Positions 25,840-37,039 of a stretch of 64,000 bases of DNA are shown one piece after another; positions within the stretch are counted from its first letter, which is position 1, and each line of letters opens with the position of its first letter. Position numbers and translations under genes: made by a program. The DNA lies in contig NHNW01000028.1 of NCBI GenBank assembly GCA_002786025.1, positions 434,001 to 498,000 of the forward strand, given 5' to 3'. The stretch comes from Zasmidium citrigriseum. Its lineage: Eukaryota; Ascomycota; Dothideomycetes; Mycosphaerellales; Mycosphaerellaceae. Below the pieces are notes generated by a model. That model was given only the letters and a program-made list of their open reading frames with translations, was not told the DNA's origin and did no database searches.

Positions 25840-26290
25840 AGTCGTTACGCTCGTACGGGACGTACTTTGCGTTTAAAAGTATACGTCCCCGCGAGTATAG
25901 ACTTTTAGCCTATAGAATAGCTAATAGGTCGAGTATCGTATATAGATAGTAGCGTACGGGCTAGCCGCGGATCGTTTTAGAACACGGCCTTTAAGCCCTT
26001 ACGGGATATACTATAGGTTCGAGAGTATACGTCCGTATAAGTACGGACTACTAGCCCTTACGGAACAACGTATAGGTTAGAGGCTATACGTACAATTTAG
26101 ACACGGGCTAGCCGCGGGTTATTACGCCCTTACGGGATATGTTATACGTTTAAGAGTATACGTCTATACGGGTACGGACTTCTAGCCCTTACGGAATAGC
26201 TCGTAGGTTAATAGCCGTACGTGCGTATTAGGTACGACCTAGCTAATATTCGTTATAGGCTACGATCGTAACGCCCTTACGGGATATCTT
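25840..26290. repeat. Tandem repeat array with alternating half-units
   Basis: The core agcccttacgg or cgcccttacgg recurs at about 25,994, 26,053, 26,125, 26,183 and 26,272. Spacings alternate near 58-59 and 72-89 bases, so the full unit is about 130-147 bases. Each core is followed by gata/ggata and a segment like tataggtt..gagtatacgt, and gggctagccgcgg occurs twice, near 25,960 and 26,107. An inverted form of the core (cccgtaagggct) occurs near 25,823. No reading frame is evident. The function is unknown; it may be structural. Confidence 0.8.
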
Positions 26291-27429
26291 AAGCCGAGCG
26301 GGGTTATAGTAGTCTTTACATCGATCTTAACCTCTAACTTTTCTTAAGATCGCTCTAAGAATATATCTATTATAGTCTTACGTACAATTATAACGAGTAA
26401 AGGTACTTTTCTATCTGTTTAGCTTCTAATGCTCTACTCTCTCTACTTAGCTTTATTCCTAGCCTTCTGTAAGCCGTTGCTAGCTATCGACTGTCCGTAG
26501 ACTAACCGAGTAATAGATACCCTTTAAGTTAATACCTACAAGTGCGATAACTACAATATAATATGCGCGATAGGTATCTTCTACTCTTAGACCGACGGCC
26601 TTCTAGTACCCTTAGAGCTTTCAAGCACACTATTTACCTATAGCGAGACGCCTATTCATGTCTTAATTTAGTCGTCGTGTAAGCCTAAGGAATAGATTCT
26701 AACGGAATTCTACTTTTCACAATTTTTCGAAGTTTGCGAGAATATAGTATTAGGGCCGTTTAGAATTAGGTACTATAGCATTAACGACTATTAACAGTTT
26801 ATAATTAAGAGCTAGAGTGCGTAAGCAAATACATAGGATATCTTAATACTTATCTTTAGTATTATATATATATTTAAATAAGATAATTTCGCACTACTAT
26901 TCCTACGCGGTGTATATTCTTTTTAGAGCACTTACTCTAAAAATTCGCTCGCGTGGGCGGACTAAAAACGCAATGTTCGTTATGTAACGTACTACAAAAT
27001 TACCTAATATGTCCTATAATAGGTTATTCTTCACGGTATTTTAGCTTCTTAGAATTACATAGCGATAACGGCTAGCTACTTAACAGCGTAACGGGCAAAG
27101 TAAAGTGCGATTATAACATCGTAGGGGTATAGCAAGTCGTTAATTTAAGGCTATCTAGACGAGGCACGTATAGTATAACGTATATACTTACCTAGCGCTA
27201 GCTAACTCGACTACGCCTATTGTAGATGTCCCGCGCTAGAAAAGACACTAATAGCCTAACAGAGCTCGGCCTACTATACCGCTACTAGCCTCGATCGCTA
27301 GACTTTATAATAGACCCCTTATTTGCTACCTACTTTAGGCTTTAGTAGAGGTATAGTTTGTCTAGAATAGCCCTAAAGCCCTCGTACTTCTAGATTTACT
27401 ACCTAAAACGAGAGCAATTGCGTATAGAG
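26291..27429. other. 1.1 kb with no gene recognised
   Basis: RIP-mutated with AT-rich runs (for example 26,820-26,880). I recognised no frame or repeat. Confidence 0.25.
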
Positions 27430-28420
27430 ACTAAGAAAGTTTTACTAGACTAATAGACTCTATAGAGATTACTAAAAGCTACTAATACAAAGATCGCTAA
27501 AAGTTACCTTACACGTATTATACCTCGCCTAGTCTACTATATTCCTTACTACGAAGCTTATAGACTACGCGGTAGCTCTCCTAGGTATCCGCGGCCTCTC
27601 GATCGCTCTCCTCTTCTACGATAACTAGTAGAGCAACGAATTCGTCTTCCTTTGTCTTTAGCGTTAAAGTAGTATACATCGAGACGGAGCTTTAGTTATT
27701 ATCCTTGCTCCCGTAATCCCTTTAAAGCTACTTAATAGTAGCTTATAGCGAGGCTATATAACTTTCGAGATAATTGTTACGTATTATTAGGTCTATAACG
27801 CTAATAGCGCCCTTAAAGCTCTCGGCTACTATGTCGTTAGTATTAATGAAAGTTAAGACGAGATTACTAAGTTACCGAGCTATAGTCTAAGCCGTATCTA
27901 GCTTAGTAGCCTAAGCCTAAAAGTCTAAGGCATAACGATCTAAGGCTACTTTACTCGTATCGATAATTTAAGATAGTTCGCTATATTTCTACTCTACGAT
28001 AGCGTATTACTCCTAGGTGTGTTCTAGCTAGTTAAAGAGTTTCTAATACTTAGAATAAGAATTATTAAGCTAGGCTTGTAGCTAGTACCTTTAATCCTTA
28101 AGCCGAGTAATGTATTCTTTACGTTACGAATAATGCGCTTAAGACGAATAGTAGCTTAGCTAAAGAGCTATAAACGACTCCTATAGTTACTAATACTCTT
28201 ATACGTAGCGTGCTTATATAATGTCCTTCTCCCCCTATAAGACCTACTCGCGGATATAGAAGTCTTTTAGAAATTCCTAATTAGAATAGCGTTAGTAAGC
28301 TCGATAGTTCTCGTAATAGTAGGTCTATCTCCGTTAGTATTAATTCGTAAATATATAGTGCCCTATTTACTATAGTTTAACTTATTTTGTTCTAAGTAAT
28401 TACTATGTAAGGCTTTCTAA
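27430..28420 (-). pseudogene. Coiled-coil protein relic
   Basis: A minus-strand frame is readable from about 28,350 down to 27,430. In it, TAG/TAA replace what must have been many Gln codons, as expected for a coiled coil hit by RIP. Segments include DFYIREx at about 28,260, LFNxLEHTxE (about 28,030), KVALDRYALDF, NLVLTFINTNDIVAESFKG and, near the end, EFVALLVIVEEESDREAAD. Heptad-like hydrophobic spacing is visible over about 250 codons. No family is recognised. It lies between the ferric reductase and DUF3723 and has the same strand as DUF3723. Confidence 0.5.
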
Positions 28421-29779
28421 TATATTAGACTAAGAGATTCGCGTTGCTTTAAATCTGTTGTAAGGAGCCTCTAGACATGTCTATAATTAGAAACACCTGT
28501 TTCGCCTAGTTAGCGATACTACCCTTTTACGAGACTGTTTAACTACGGTATCGTAACTATTAACGAAAATGTTCAATACGACGTAGTTTTCTATATCTCT
28601 TGTCTAAAGTAATTTAGCTATTAAGTATACGAGCTATATTACTCCTTAGGTCTTCGTCCGTATAATATATATTTATACGAAGTCGTAACGGATCTACGTA
28701 GGAATCGGAAGCTTTCCGTAGCGTGTAACTAACCTTACTAGCGCGCTTGTTAGTAAGCCTTCGAACGTACGTAGCCGCTATAGCGAACGATAATTCCTAC
28801 AGGAATACAGCTAGTAAACTTAATTCGGCTACCGAGCCGCTCTATTACTGCTATTATTACAAGCGTATCTAAAGAGCCGCTAGCGAGTATCCGTCGACCG
28901 TAGAACTAAAAAGGCTTCTATCGCCTTAAATTATTCTCGATATTTACAACGAACATTTAAAACTTTTTGAAACAAGAATTAATATCGACTATAGAAGCCT
29001 ATACTAACATAATAACGAACTCGAACGCTCCTCGACCTAATGCCCCGTCTTTCTATCCGCGAGCTTCCTAAACTAGCTAATATTACTATAAGAATAGTAT
29101 ATCGAATTAAGAAATAGTGTAGACAAATAGTATATCTTATATATAGAATAATACTTACGGGATAGATCTTAGACAAGGCTTTCTATTAGCAAACCTAACG
29201 TACCTAGCTCTAGTAGCCCTAATATAGTATAATTCTAGTACATTTCGCGATGCTACTAGTAATACTAGGGAAATAACGTATACATAGGGTTAATAGGGTA
29301 GTAGTAGATCGGCTATGTCGACTCTAGCTCCTATAACACGTCCTCCGTATTAAACTAACTCTACCTTAAAAGTAGGGAGTCTATAGTAGTAGAATTTAAC
29401 CGTCCTAACGATACCTTAATTAGTAACGCTCCGGATAGACGACCCTATTATTACGTAAGTCTTTAACCTTATAAGGTCTTAGACTACTACGTACGTTATA
29501 GCTTAAACGAGGCTTCCTAGATAACTAACACCTATATAGATACGATTACTTAAACGAAAGGATATCTAATATAGAAAGACTCCTATAAGAGAGCGTAGAC
29601 GTTATATAGAACATATTAGCTAATATATTAGGCACGAATATATTCTTACCTCGTCTAAACTACAAAGGTATATTAATAAGAGACGAAATCGAGATTGAAG
29701 CTAATAATAGTAGGACCGTTAATACTCTTATAGGGTACTACGAGTAGCTGTAAGAGTAGACATAGAGAGAGTACGTAAC
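28421..29779. other. 1.4 kb with no gene confirmed
   Basis: A 65-codon minus-strand stretch at 28,979-29,176 is rich in Ile, Tyr and Arg and looks like a chance opening. DUF3723 may end within 29.7-29.8 kb. Nothing else was recognised. Confidence 0.25.
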
Positions 29780-32400
29780 ACCGTTCTAGTCTGTAGTAAA
29801 GGGCTAGTATCTTCGCTACTTATTACTCGAAGCTAGATATAATACTTTTATTAGAAGAGTAATATCTAGGACTATACGCTTGTAACATTTAGTAGTTCCT
29901 TTAGGTCCTATTAAGCGTAATAGAGTATCCGGCTCTGTTTCGAAGATATCCGGTTAACCTTAAAAGATTGTTTCTTTAAAGACTATTACGAAGTCTTTGT
30001 TAAGTACGTCGCGGAGAAATCCGTAGTAGGTAGGATTTGTTTCTATAAACACATACATTACGGCTACTTGTATATCGTAGAATACTATTAGTTTCTTATT
30101 GTTTTGTCCACTTAGGGCTCTTAAAATTTCTTCGCTACTCTCGTTCCCTACCGTAAAAGCATAAGGAGTAATACCTTCCCTTTAAAGCTAAGCCTAAGGT
30201 GTTAGCACGTTAGACTCTAGACGAATACTTCGCGGAGAATGTGGAAAGTTTATCGAGTAGAAAGAAGTTATCCGAAACTTCTAAGTTCCTTAACTTTAAG
30301 GACTTGTAGGGCTAGGCGAGTCTAGATAATATATAGAGGAGGAAATTAAGTACAACCGATTTAGGAGTTCGTCCTAGTACTCCGAGTTCACCCTAGGAAA
30401 TCCTAAGGTGCTTAGTTTAGGTGTTCTAGCGTTATTAATAGTAGTATCCCTATTGCTAACCTCCACCTCTAGAGGTCTAGTTAATAGCCTACTACCTAAC
30501 TAAGTTAAGTTTCTAGGCTAAGCCTTAGGCTTAGCCCGATACTAGATATCCGTATCGAGTGCCGACTCTAAAGTCTTAGTAACTAGACGTTTATTAGCGG
30601 GCGTTATATATACAGAATCTGAACTTTCTTCTTTAAGGTCTAAACGTCCGAAAAAGGACAAGAAAATGTCTTATTTAATTCTAAAGGAACTAACGTGCCT
30701 ACTAGAATCGACGAATATAAAATCCTTATAGATATTCTATAGAAATAGATACTTTCGATCTACGAGATACGATAACTTAAATAGCCTACTATATTAGTAT
30801 CTATTTAATCGTACTCCTTCGTTATTAGTATTAAGGTAAGGTAGTATAGGTAGAGACGACTAAGGCAAAATATTATAGAGGAACTAACATATACGGTTAA
30901 CTTCGGTCTATATCTTATCGTAAACGGCCTTAGTAACATAGTATTGCTCTAGGCGCAGGTGATTAATAAAAGAGCGAACGGTACTTTCTAAAGGATTAAA
31001 ACTTCGTAGCTTATTAATTTCAAGCGATTAGAAGCCTAGCTAGTAGGCTAGCTCTCCGAGATTATACTATATACTTAGATTACTTTCATATTACGGCTTT
31101 AGCCTTCTAATATCCTTCCGAGGATTAATAGGGTGTATAAATAGAAAGTTTCGTATAGTAAACAGCTAAAGCTATAGATATACTACTCTTTACTAAGGTT
31201 AGAAATTCAGGACTATCTACTATGTTTCGTGCGTCTATACTTCCCCCTTATTAGGTCGCCCGTCCGTATAGCGGGAGAGGAAGGCTTACGATATAGAAGC
31301 TCTAACTTTAGCTAGTAGTAAGCGCTTAACGATGTCTGTACAAGGCTCTAGGTATTTAGTATCCTCGAAAAAAGTGTATAGAGACGGGATTCTACCTTCG
31401 ACAAGTAAGAGCCTTAATCTAATCCTTTCTCTTTTATCGTTATCTTTAATATTAGGGAAGAGCTCTCTTAAAGCTATTCTAGCGTTAACGATAGTACGAT
31501 CTACGCTTAAGAGCTAGGGAGAGAGTAGTTTAAGCGTAGCTACCGTTTAGGTATCGAGAAGGGTATACTAGTTATTTTGTAGCAAAATACTCGACCATAC
31601 TTAATAAATATAGCGAAGATAATACACTAACTCCTAGGTAATATTAGCGGTGAAATTAACTCGAATACTAGTTTCTAACCTCTTCGCAATTTATAGTAAG
31701 AATGCGATAAAATGTCCCTAGTTGTAAGGACGCCTATAGACCTACGAAAGGTAGTAGAGTATTAAATATAGCCGTTAGGTCTTCGTACTTGCTTAGTAGT
31801 GTTTTTACGTCTTTAAGTTTGCTACGAGACAGCCTAGATTCCTACTTTTGCACTTATTCTAAGTCGTATACTAGGTTGTAATGTCGAATATAGCGGAAGA
31901 CATTACTATTACTAAAGCCCCTTCTATTTAAGTACTCTATACGCAAGTCTAGTAGGATATCTACGGAAAGGTTAGTAGAATAGATTTTAGCAATCTACTA
32001 CTATTCTACTACGTTAAGGAAGCGTCTACTAGCGGCTATACGGTGTTTGCTATATAATGTCTATAAGCGTTAGGTATTTCGCAATACAAGCTTAGGCGGC
32101 GGGCGGCTAATATCGAGAAGTTACGCGCGTATAATACTTGATTCAGATATACTAATCGCTAGAATTTCGTTACTTATAAGTACTAGTATATAGTTATCTA
32201 GCTCGAGGCGGTAGTATCTATAGGTACTAAAGACACGATATAAACAGTCTACGTTTTTGCGATCTAGCGAGCGACCGCTAGGTATATCCTCTAGCTCGAA
32301 CTCCAAGTTAACGATATCGATTTTCGTACGCCTACGATAGTATCGTTGCCTTCTAAGGTACTTTTCTTCTATAGCGTATAATCTTAGGAAAACTATTAGG
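29780..32400 (-). pseudogene. DUF3723 protein relic
   Basis: Minus-strand text matches the DUF3723 family from end to end. N-terminal part: KIDIVNLEFELEDIPSGRSL, then the family segment RLELDNYILVLISNEILAIS. Middle: LYSKHRIAASRRFL (family L-x-G-x-HR-I-x-A-A-R), LRIEYLN..NVFRYIRHY, SRSKLKDVKTLL, LQLGTFYRILTINCEE. Then EGRIPSLYTFFEDTKYLEPC (about 31,350-31,410), the most diagnostic stretch. C-terminal: KKLIVFYDIQVAVMYVF and YGFLRDVLNKDFVIVF (about 29,960-30,090). There is at least one frame change near 31.5-31.7 kb, probably an intron. The biochemical function of DUF3723 is unknown, but it is one of the commonest Starship accessory genes. Length is about 870 codons, within the usual range. The start codon is not certain; it lies near 32.3-32.4 kb. 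Confidence 0.9.
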
Positions 32401-33049
32401 GTGCTAGCGATAGTAAGTAAAGAAATAGGCTAGCGTCGATCTTAAAGCGGACAAATATTACGGTTTAGGTATTAGGGAAGCTGAAACAGGATATTAGACG
32501 GAGTAATATAGAGGCGGTATATAAGTATATAGAGACTATATACATTATTAGTCTACGAGCCTCCGTACGTAAACATAGCCGTTCGTAATTACACCTAGCT
32601 AAGAATACTTAGTAGCAAAAACTCACCTATAAATAACACTTAAGCGCTATCGATATTAATAGCCTAATTGCCTAATCTACAAAAACAGTTTCTATCCCTA
32701 CTTCTCTTCCTAGGAAACAAGTTAAAAGATATAGCTATTCGATAGTTGTTTCCTTATAACAATATAGGGAAGTCTAGCTATAGTAGTATTACTCGACTCT
32801 AAGTCGATAACTCTATAGTAGAACGTCCTTATCCTACATTTTTTACGGACGCATAACTAAGCCTCGATAGCTTAGGTTACGATATAACCGTTATAAAGGT
32901 TAATTACATACTTTGTCGTATTATGTTTACTACGTCTTAGATAGTAGTACTTTTCGCTAATAACTTTCTATCTGTTAATAACGTAGTAAAGAAATTGTTA
33001 ATATAGATCGCTATTAGAACTAGGTGCGACACACCTACTTAGATTAAAC
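32401..33049. other. Divergent spacer between DUF3723 and patatin-like gene
   Basis: About 650 bases separate the presumed start of DUF3723 (minus) and that of the patatin-like gene (plus). It probably holds both promoters. I see no preserved element, but RIP would hide one. Confidence 0.4.
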
Positions 33050-35600
33050 CTAGGCTTCTCGTAGTAGTAAAGCAGCGAAGCGGAGCTCGAGAGGATATAA
33101 GGGCCCTCTATAGTCGAATCGAATTCTCTACTCGCGGGTAACTTAAAGACTTGTTCTTATTAGTATTAACTATATACCTTAAAGAGGGCGAGCTATCTCT
33201 AGGAGCGCTCTTTCGACCTCTTCGCGAGACGATCTTTTAGTAGCTAGATAACTATAGGTAGATTCTAATTAACGAGAGGTAGAATCTTTGCGCTACTTAC
33301 TTCTAGGCTCTCTTTAAGTACCGCCTACGTTACGCGACTCTACATATAGAGCCTTACAATATTATAGAAATTACAAGACCCTATTATAAGAATATTACGG
33401 ACTTTTCTAGTTATATAGTAAAGGTCTTCGAATTTAGGCTATAGAACTCTACGCTATACGAGACTAGCACTTCCCTCGTAGGGTCTTATTTACTAGTAGA
33501 TACGTATCTAGACAATTTATATCGTAAGTTCGAGGCTAATCTAGCTAGTTAAGTAGTACTAACTCCTCTAATAGTTTTTAACCCGAGCTAGGTCTTTAAT
33601 ACACTATACATAAGTGTCTATAGTATAGTAATATATATAATTTTCACGAATAAGGAGCTTGTAGCTTTCTTAATAGGCGAGATTAAGAAGTATTTCGAGC
33701 GGAACTTCTTATATCTTCTAGTAGGTAAATCGTTAGCTTTTAAGCTATATATAAGTAATTTACGCTTAAAAGGCTCCCCTTAGGGACGGCTCTATACTAA
33801 TGCGACCTACCTTTACTACTTAAAACGATTGCCTTAATATGCGATACTATGTTAGTATTCTATGTGCAATATATGTGTCTCTATATATAGCTATATCTCC
33901 GAAAACTAGGAGTATTAGTTTTATTTAATAGAGTACCCCTTTTGTGCTAAAGAAACTAATACTATAGTACGGTTAAAACTAACTATAAGCGGACTACGGA
34001 TTCTTAGTATAGATAGGGGCGGTATAAGAGGAATTATTCCTACTAAGTATCTTGCGATTATATAGGGGATACTTAGTAGCGAGTGTCCGATTTAAGAATA
34101 TTTTGACTATACGATTAGAACGAGCTTAGGTATATATCGATAGGTCTAGCCTAAGACGTACTAATCGTATTATAGGTGGTCTTCTAGTTTTAGCAATGTT
34201 TGCTTACGGATAGTCTACCGCGAAGTATAGCGAGAAATTCGAAGAGCTTACGAACCGCCTCTTTAAAACACGGCTCGCTCTAAATAACCGATAGCTAGTT
34301 TACAAATTGTAGAAGTATCTACAAATATACTTTATAACTAAGTACGACTAGGCGACTAGTAACCCTATCTACTAAGAGGTCTTTAGAGCGGCTTAGTCTC
34401 TATTTAGCTCTAACTACTAGCGTATTTTAGCGACTAAGGTCGCTGTTACAACTACGTTAGCTACGGATACTTTATATTGCTTGTTTACTAATTATAACCC
34501 TTTAATATAGAGACTAGAGGGGATAGGTGCGTTATATACGTAAGAGGAAGGGCTAGATTCTAACTATTGTTAGGTTATTAAGCCCTAAGCTATAATTATC
34601 CCTATAAAGAAGTCTCTCTCTAGTAAACGTACGTTCGATAATTTTATTGTGGAGAAAGATACTAATTAGTTATTAATAGTACGCGTGCTATATCTACGGC
34701 ACTAGGGTATCTATTAGCTGCCTTCTATCTCGAAAGAAATATTAATGTAAGGTTAGATTCTTCCTATTAGTCGAGATCGACTAGTACGGTAGCTATTAAG
34801 ACGGCGCTCTAGTCTTTAATAACCCCTATAAGCTATCCCTCTAGGATAGCTAGTATCTCTAGCCTACTAGCTATCTATACGATTTCGTACTATCGTTAGG
34901 AACGGGTACTACGTCTAGAGAATCGAAACCTTCGCTAGCTAGACAGGTCTTTAGTACTCTAATTACACGAACTTGCGAGGCATTTTGCGCTTAACTCGAT
35001 AGATAGAGAGCCTAGGACTGTCTTATAAATAGTCTAGATAAGACTTCGAAATCTCGATTTACGCGATTAAACGTAGCGCTCGATAACTATATATCTATCG
35101 ACGATGTAAGCTATATAAGCAGACTTAAGAGTAAAGTACATTTCTAAGGCGAGGATATATTCTCTTCTAGCCGAATATTTGCTCTAACTATTAGCCTTCG
35201 TATTCGCCTTATAGCCGAGCTACTATCGAAGTCCTTATTCTTTAAACTTAACGAGCTGCCGCGTTTCGAAGACGGTAGTTATTACTATAAGGGAACGGTA
35301 TACTACTATAATAAGAGTCGTATAACCCTCGAAATATTGTCTCGAGTATATAGAACTTACCTAGAATTCGTTAACGACGACGGATTCGTTACGGATTTTA
35401 GGGGTTCTAGTTCGGTATACTTTAATTATTATCGTTATCGGAAGAAGATTACCTTTACGACCCGTAGCTTACACGAAGATATAAACATATATTTAAAATC
35501 CGTAGATTAAGGGGCTATTTATATCTCTAGGTTTCTAAGGTCTATACAATAGTTTATTAAGTAATAGAGACTTAACGCTCCTTTTAGAGCTCCTAGAAGA
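33050..35600 (+). pseudogene. Patatin-like phospholipase (PLP)
   Basis: The frame is readable from about 33,080 to 35,600 with one intron. Patatins are Ser-Asp dyad lipid acyl hydrolases. A helical N-terminal extension of about 300 codons (ELSLGALFRPLRE near 33,190; NKELVAFLIGEIKKYFE near 33,655) precedes the domain. The oxyanion loop reads ILSIDRGGIRGIIPTKYL at about 33,995 (family DGGGxRGxxP). The nucleophile elbow is R-T-S-L then, across the intron, G-G-L-L-V-L (family GTSSGG; Ser now Leu). The Asp motif reads DGALVFNNP at about 34,800 (family DGGxxxNNP), followed by YDFVLSL near 34,880. The C-terminal part has EFVNDDGF and YRYRKKITF, as in long fungal patatin-like proteins. PLP genes are common Starship cargo. 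A kinase-like gene follows on the same strand about 200 bases on. Confidence 0.9.
34130..34175 (+). other. Intron inside the patatin nucleophile motif
   Basis: The intron begins GTATAT at 34,130 and ends TATAG at 34,175, with a branch-like TACTAATC at about 34,157. Removing these 46 bases joins codon TTA plus G to GT, GGT and CTT and restores S/L-G-G-L in frame, matching GTSSGGL of the family. The length is short but within the fungal range. Confidence 0.8.
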
Positions 35601-35805
35601 GTAGTTACTAAAGTGTCGGACTGTTATACTTATAGATAGATAACACCTAAAAGGAAAATTCGGGATATTGTTTTAGCTATCGAGCTAAAACGGCGGCGAA
35701 AGTAGTAAGCGCTATATTATAGTAGATGTCTTAAAACGCTCTTCCCTCCTTAATTAAATCTATTAAAGTACTACCGTATCTATATCCTAATACTTACAAT
35801 CTACT

Positions 35806-36790
35806 ATGTCTTCTCTAAGTCGAGCTACCTCTATAATAACACTCTTCCTATATATTAATAACTATAAGTTTAATATAGTCTCCCGCAAACGAGAACACTC
35901 TAGCGATACGATCGAGGACGAGTAGCAAGTATATTCGTATTGTTAGCGCCTAAATACTACCGAAAGTAACGTAAGACTATCCCTTAGCTACCGTCTAATC
36001 CTCGAGGAGGATTAAGCGAGTCCTTACACTGTCGCGTACAAGAGGAGCGCATCGCTACTATTAGTAGCGCTCAAGACGATATAAAGCGTAAAGGGGACTA
36101 GCCGCGTAGTAAAAACATACTATATAAATCTAGTTAACGTAGAGGACTTCTTCGATTACGGAGGAGAAGTTATCGTAGCCTATAAGTATACTAGTATATT
36201 CTTATCTAATCTACGAGCTTATCTAAGCTCGCTCTTCTAGGAGGTAGAGCTAGTAATAGTATATAAGGAGGTACGTCTAGTAGGAGTAGGACCGCGATTA
36301 TTTCCTCCCTAATATTTATAGATTCTTAAAGGTCTCGATTATATACATAGATAGCTACATATTAGATATAGTGTTTACGCGAAATCTATTATGCTTAATT
36401 AGTTCGGTATAATTAAGATTAGTAAGTGTACTACGGCCCCGCGAGAAGGCTAAAGATTTATCTAGATCTATAGTAAACGTTAGCGAAAGTATACTATACG
36501 GGAGCTCGCTATCCTAAGAAGACGTCGAGTCTATCGGGCGCTTACTAGGCGACCTAATTGAACCCTTTTAAGATAGAGGCGCGTAGCCTACGAAGTTTAA
36601 AGGGTTTAGCGAAACGCTTTAGGAATTTGCCTATTTTATAGGAAAGGTTTAGGCTCGAGAGCTTCTATAGGTAAGCATAATCTACGCTACCCCCGAATCT
36701 AGGGTTAAAATAAGACTTATTTAGTAGCATAAATTTCTTCTTGGATCTCTAGAGCTAAACTATCTTATGCCCTATATCTAAGTAGCCTAA
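35806..36790 (+). pseudogene. Degenerate protein-kinase-like domain protein
   Basis: An ATG at 35,806 opens a frame that runs to about 36,440. It reads MSSLSRATSIITLFLYI at the start, VEDFFDYGGEVIVAYKYTSI at about 36,140 (hinge-like: family F-x-D-x-x-x-x-x-E-x-x-x-V-x-E-Y), then ILKGLDYIHR (family L-x-Y-I-H), KSIMLNxFGIIKIS (family N-I-L-L-x-x-x-G-x-I-K-I). After a frame change near 36,450-36,517 (intron or indel) the text continues EDVESIGRLLGDLIEPF (family D-V-x-S-x-G). The HRD and DFG positions do not read as catalytic, so it may be a pseudokinase like other fungal accessory kinase-like proteins, though RIP prevents certainty. It follows the patatin-like gene and precedes a coiled-coil gene on the same strand. 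Confidence 0.65.
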
Positions 36791-36818
36791 AAGACTTTAC
36801 TTAAACCTTATTAGCTGC

Positions 36819-36967
36819 TTTCGTAAGCCCGTTATAGCTCGGCTAGTAGATAATACTTTAGTAAGCCCGTTATAGTTTAGCTAGTAGATTGTACTTTAGT
36901 AGCCTATTATAGCTTAGCTAGTAGATAGTACTTTCGCAAGCCTGTTATAGCTTAGCTAGTAGATATA
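36819..36967. repeat. Four tandem copies of a 38-bp repeat
   Basis: The unit runs from tttcgtaagcccgttatag to ctagtagataatac. Four copies lie end to end with about 80-90% identity, and one copy is a base shorter. The array sits in the spacer between the kinase-like and coiled-coil relics. The differences are of mixed type and include CpA/TpA changes. Confidence 0.85.
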
Positions 36968-37039
36968 TGTAATAGAGTTTAAGGCTTCGCGGCGGCGCTT
37001 CCTAGGCTAAACTTTGTTTTCCTTTTATATGTAGTTTAA

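Noticed and set aside
28979..29176. Open 65-codon minus-strand frame
   Set aside because: The composition is dominated by Ile, Tyr, Arg and Ser with no motif. It looks like a shadow of low-complexity RIPped sequence.
31332..31517. Open 61-codon plus-strand frame
   Set aside because: It lies opposite the best-conserved part of the DUF3723 relic and is its shadow.
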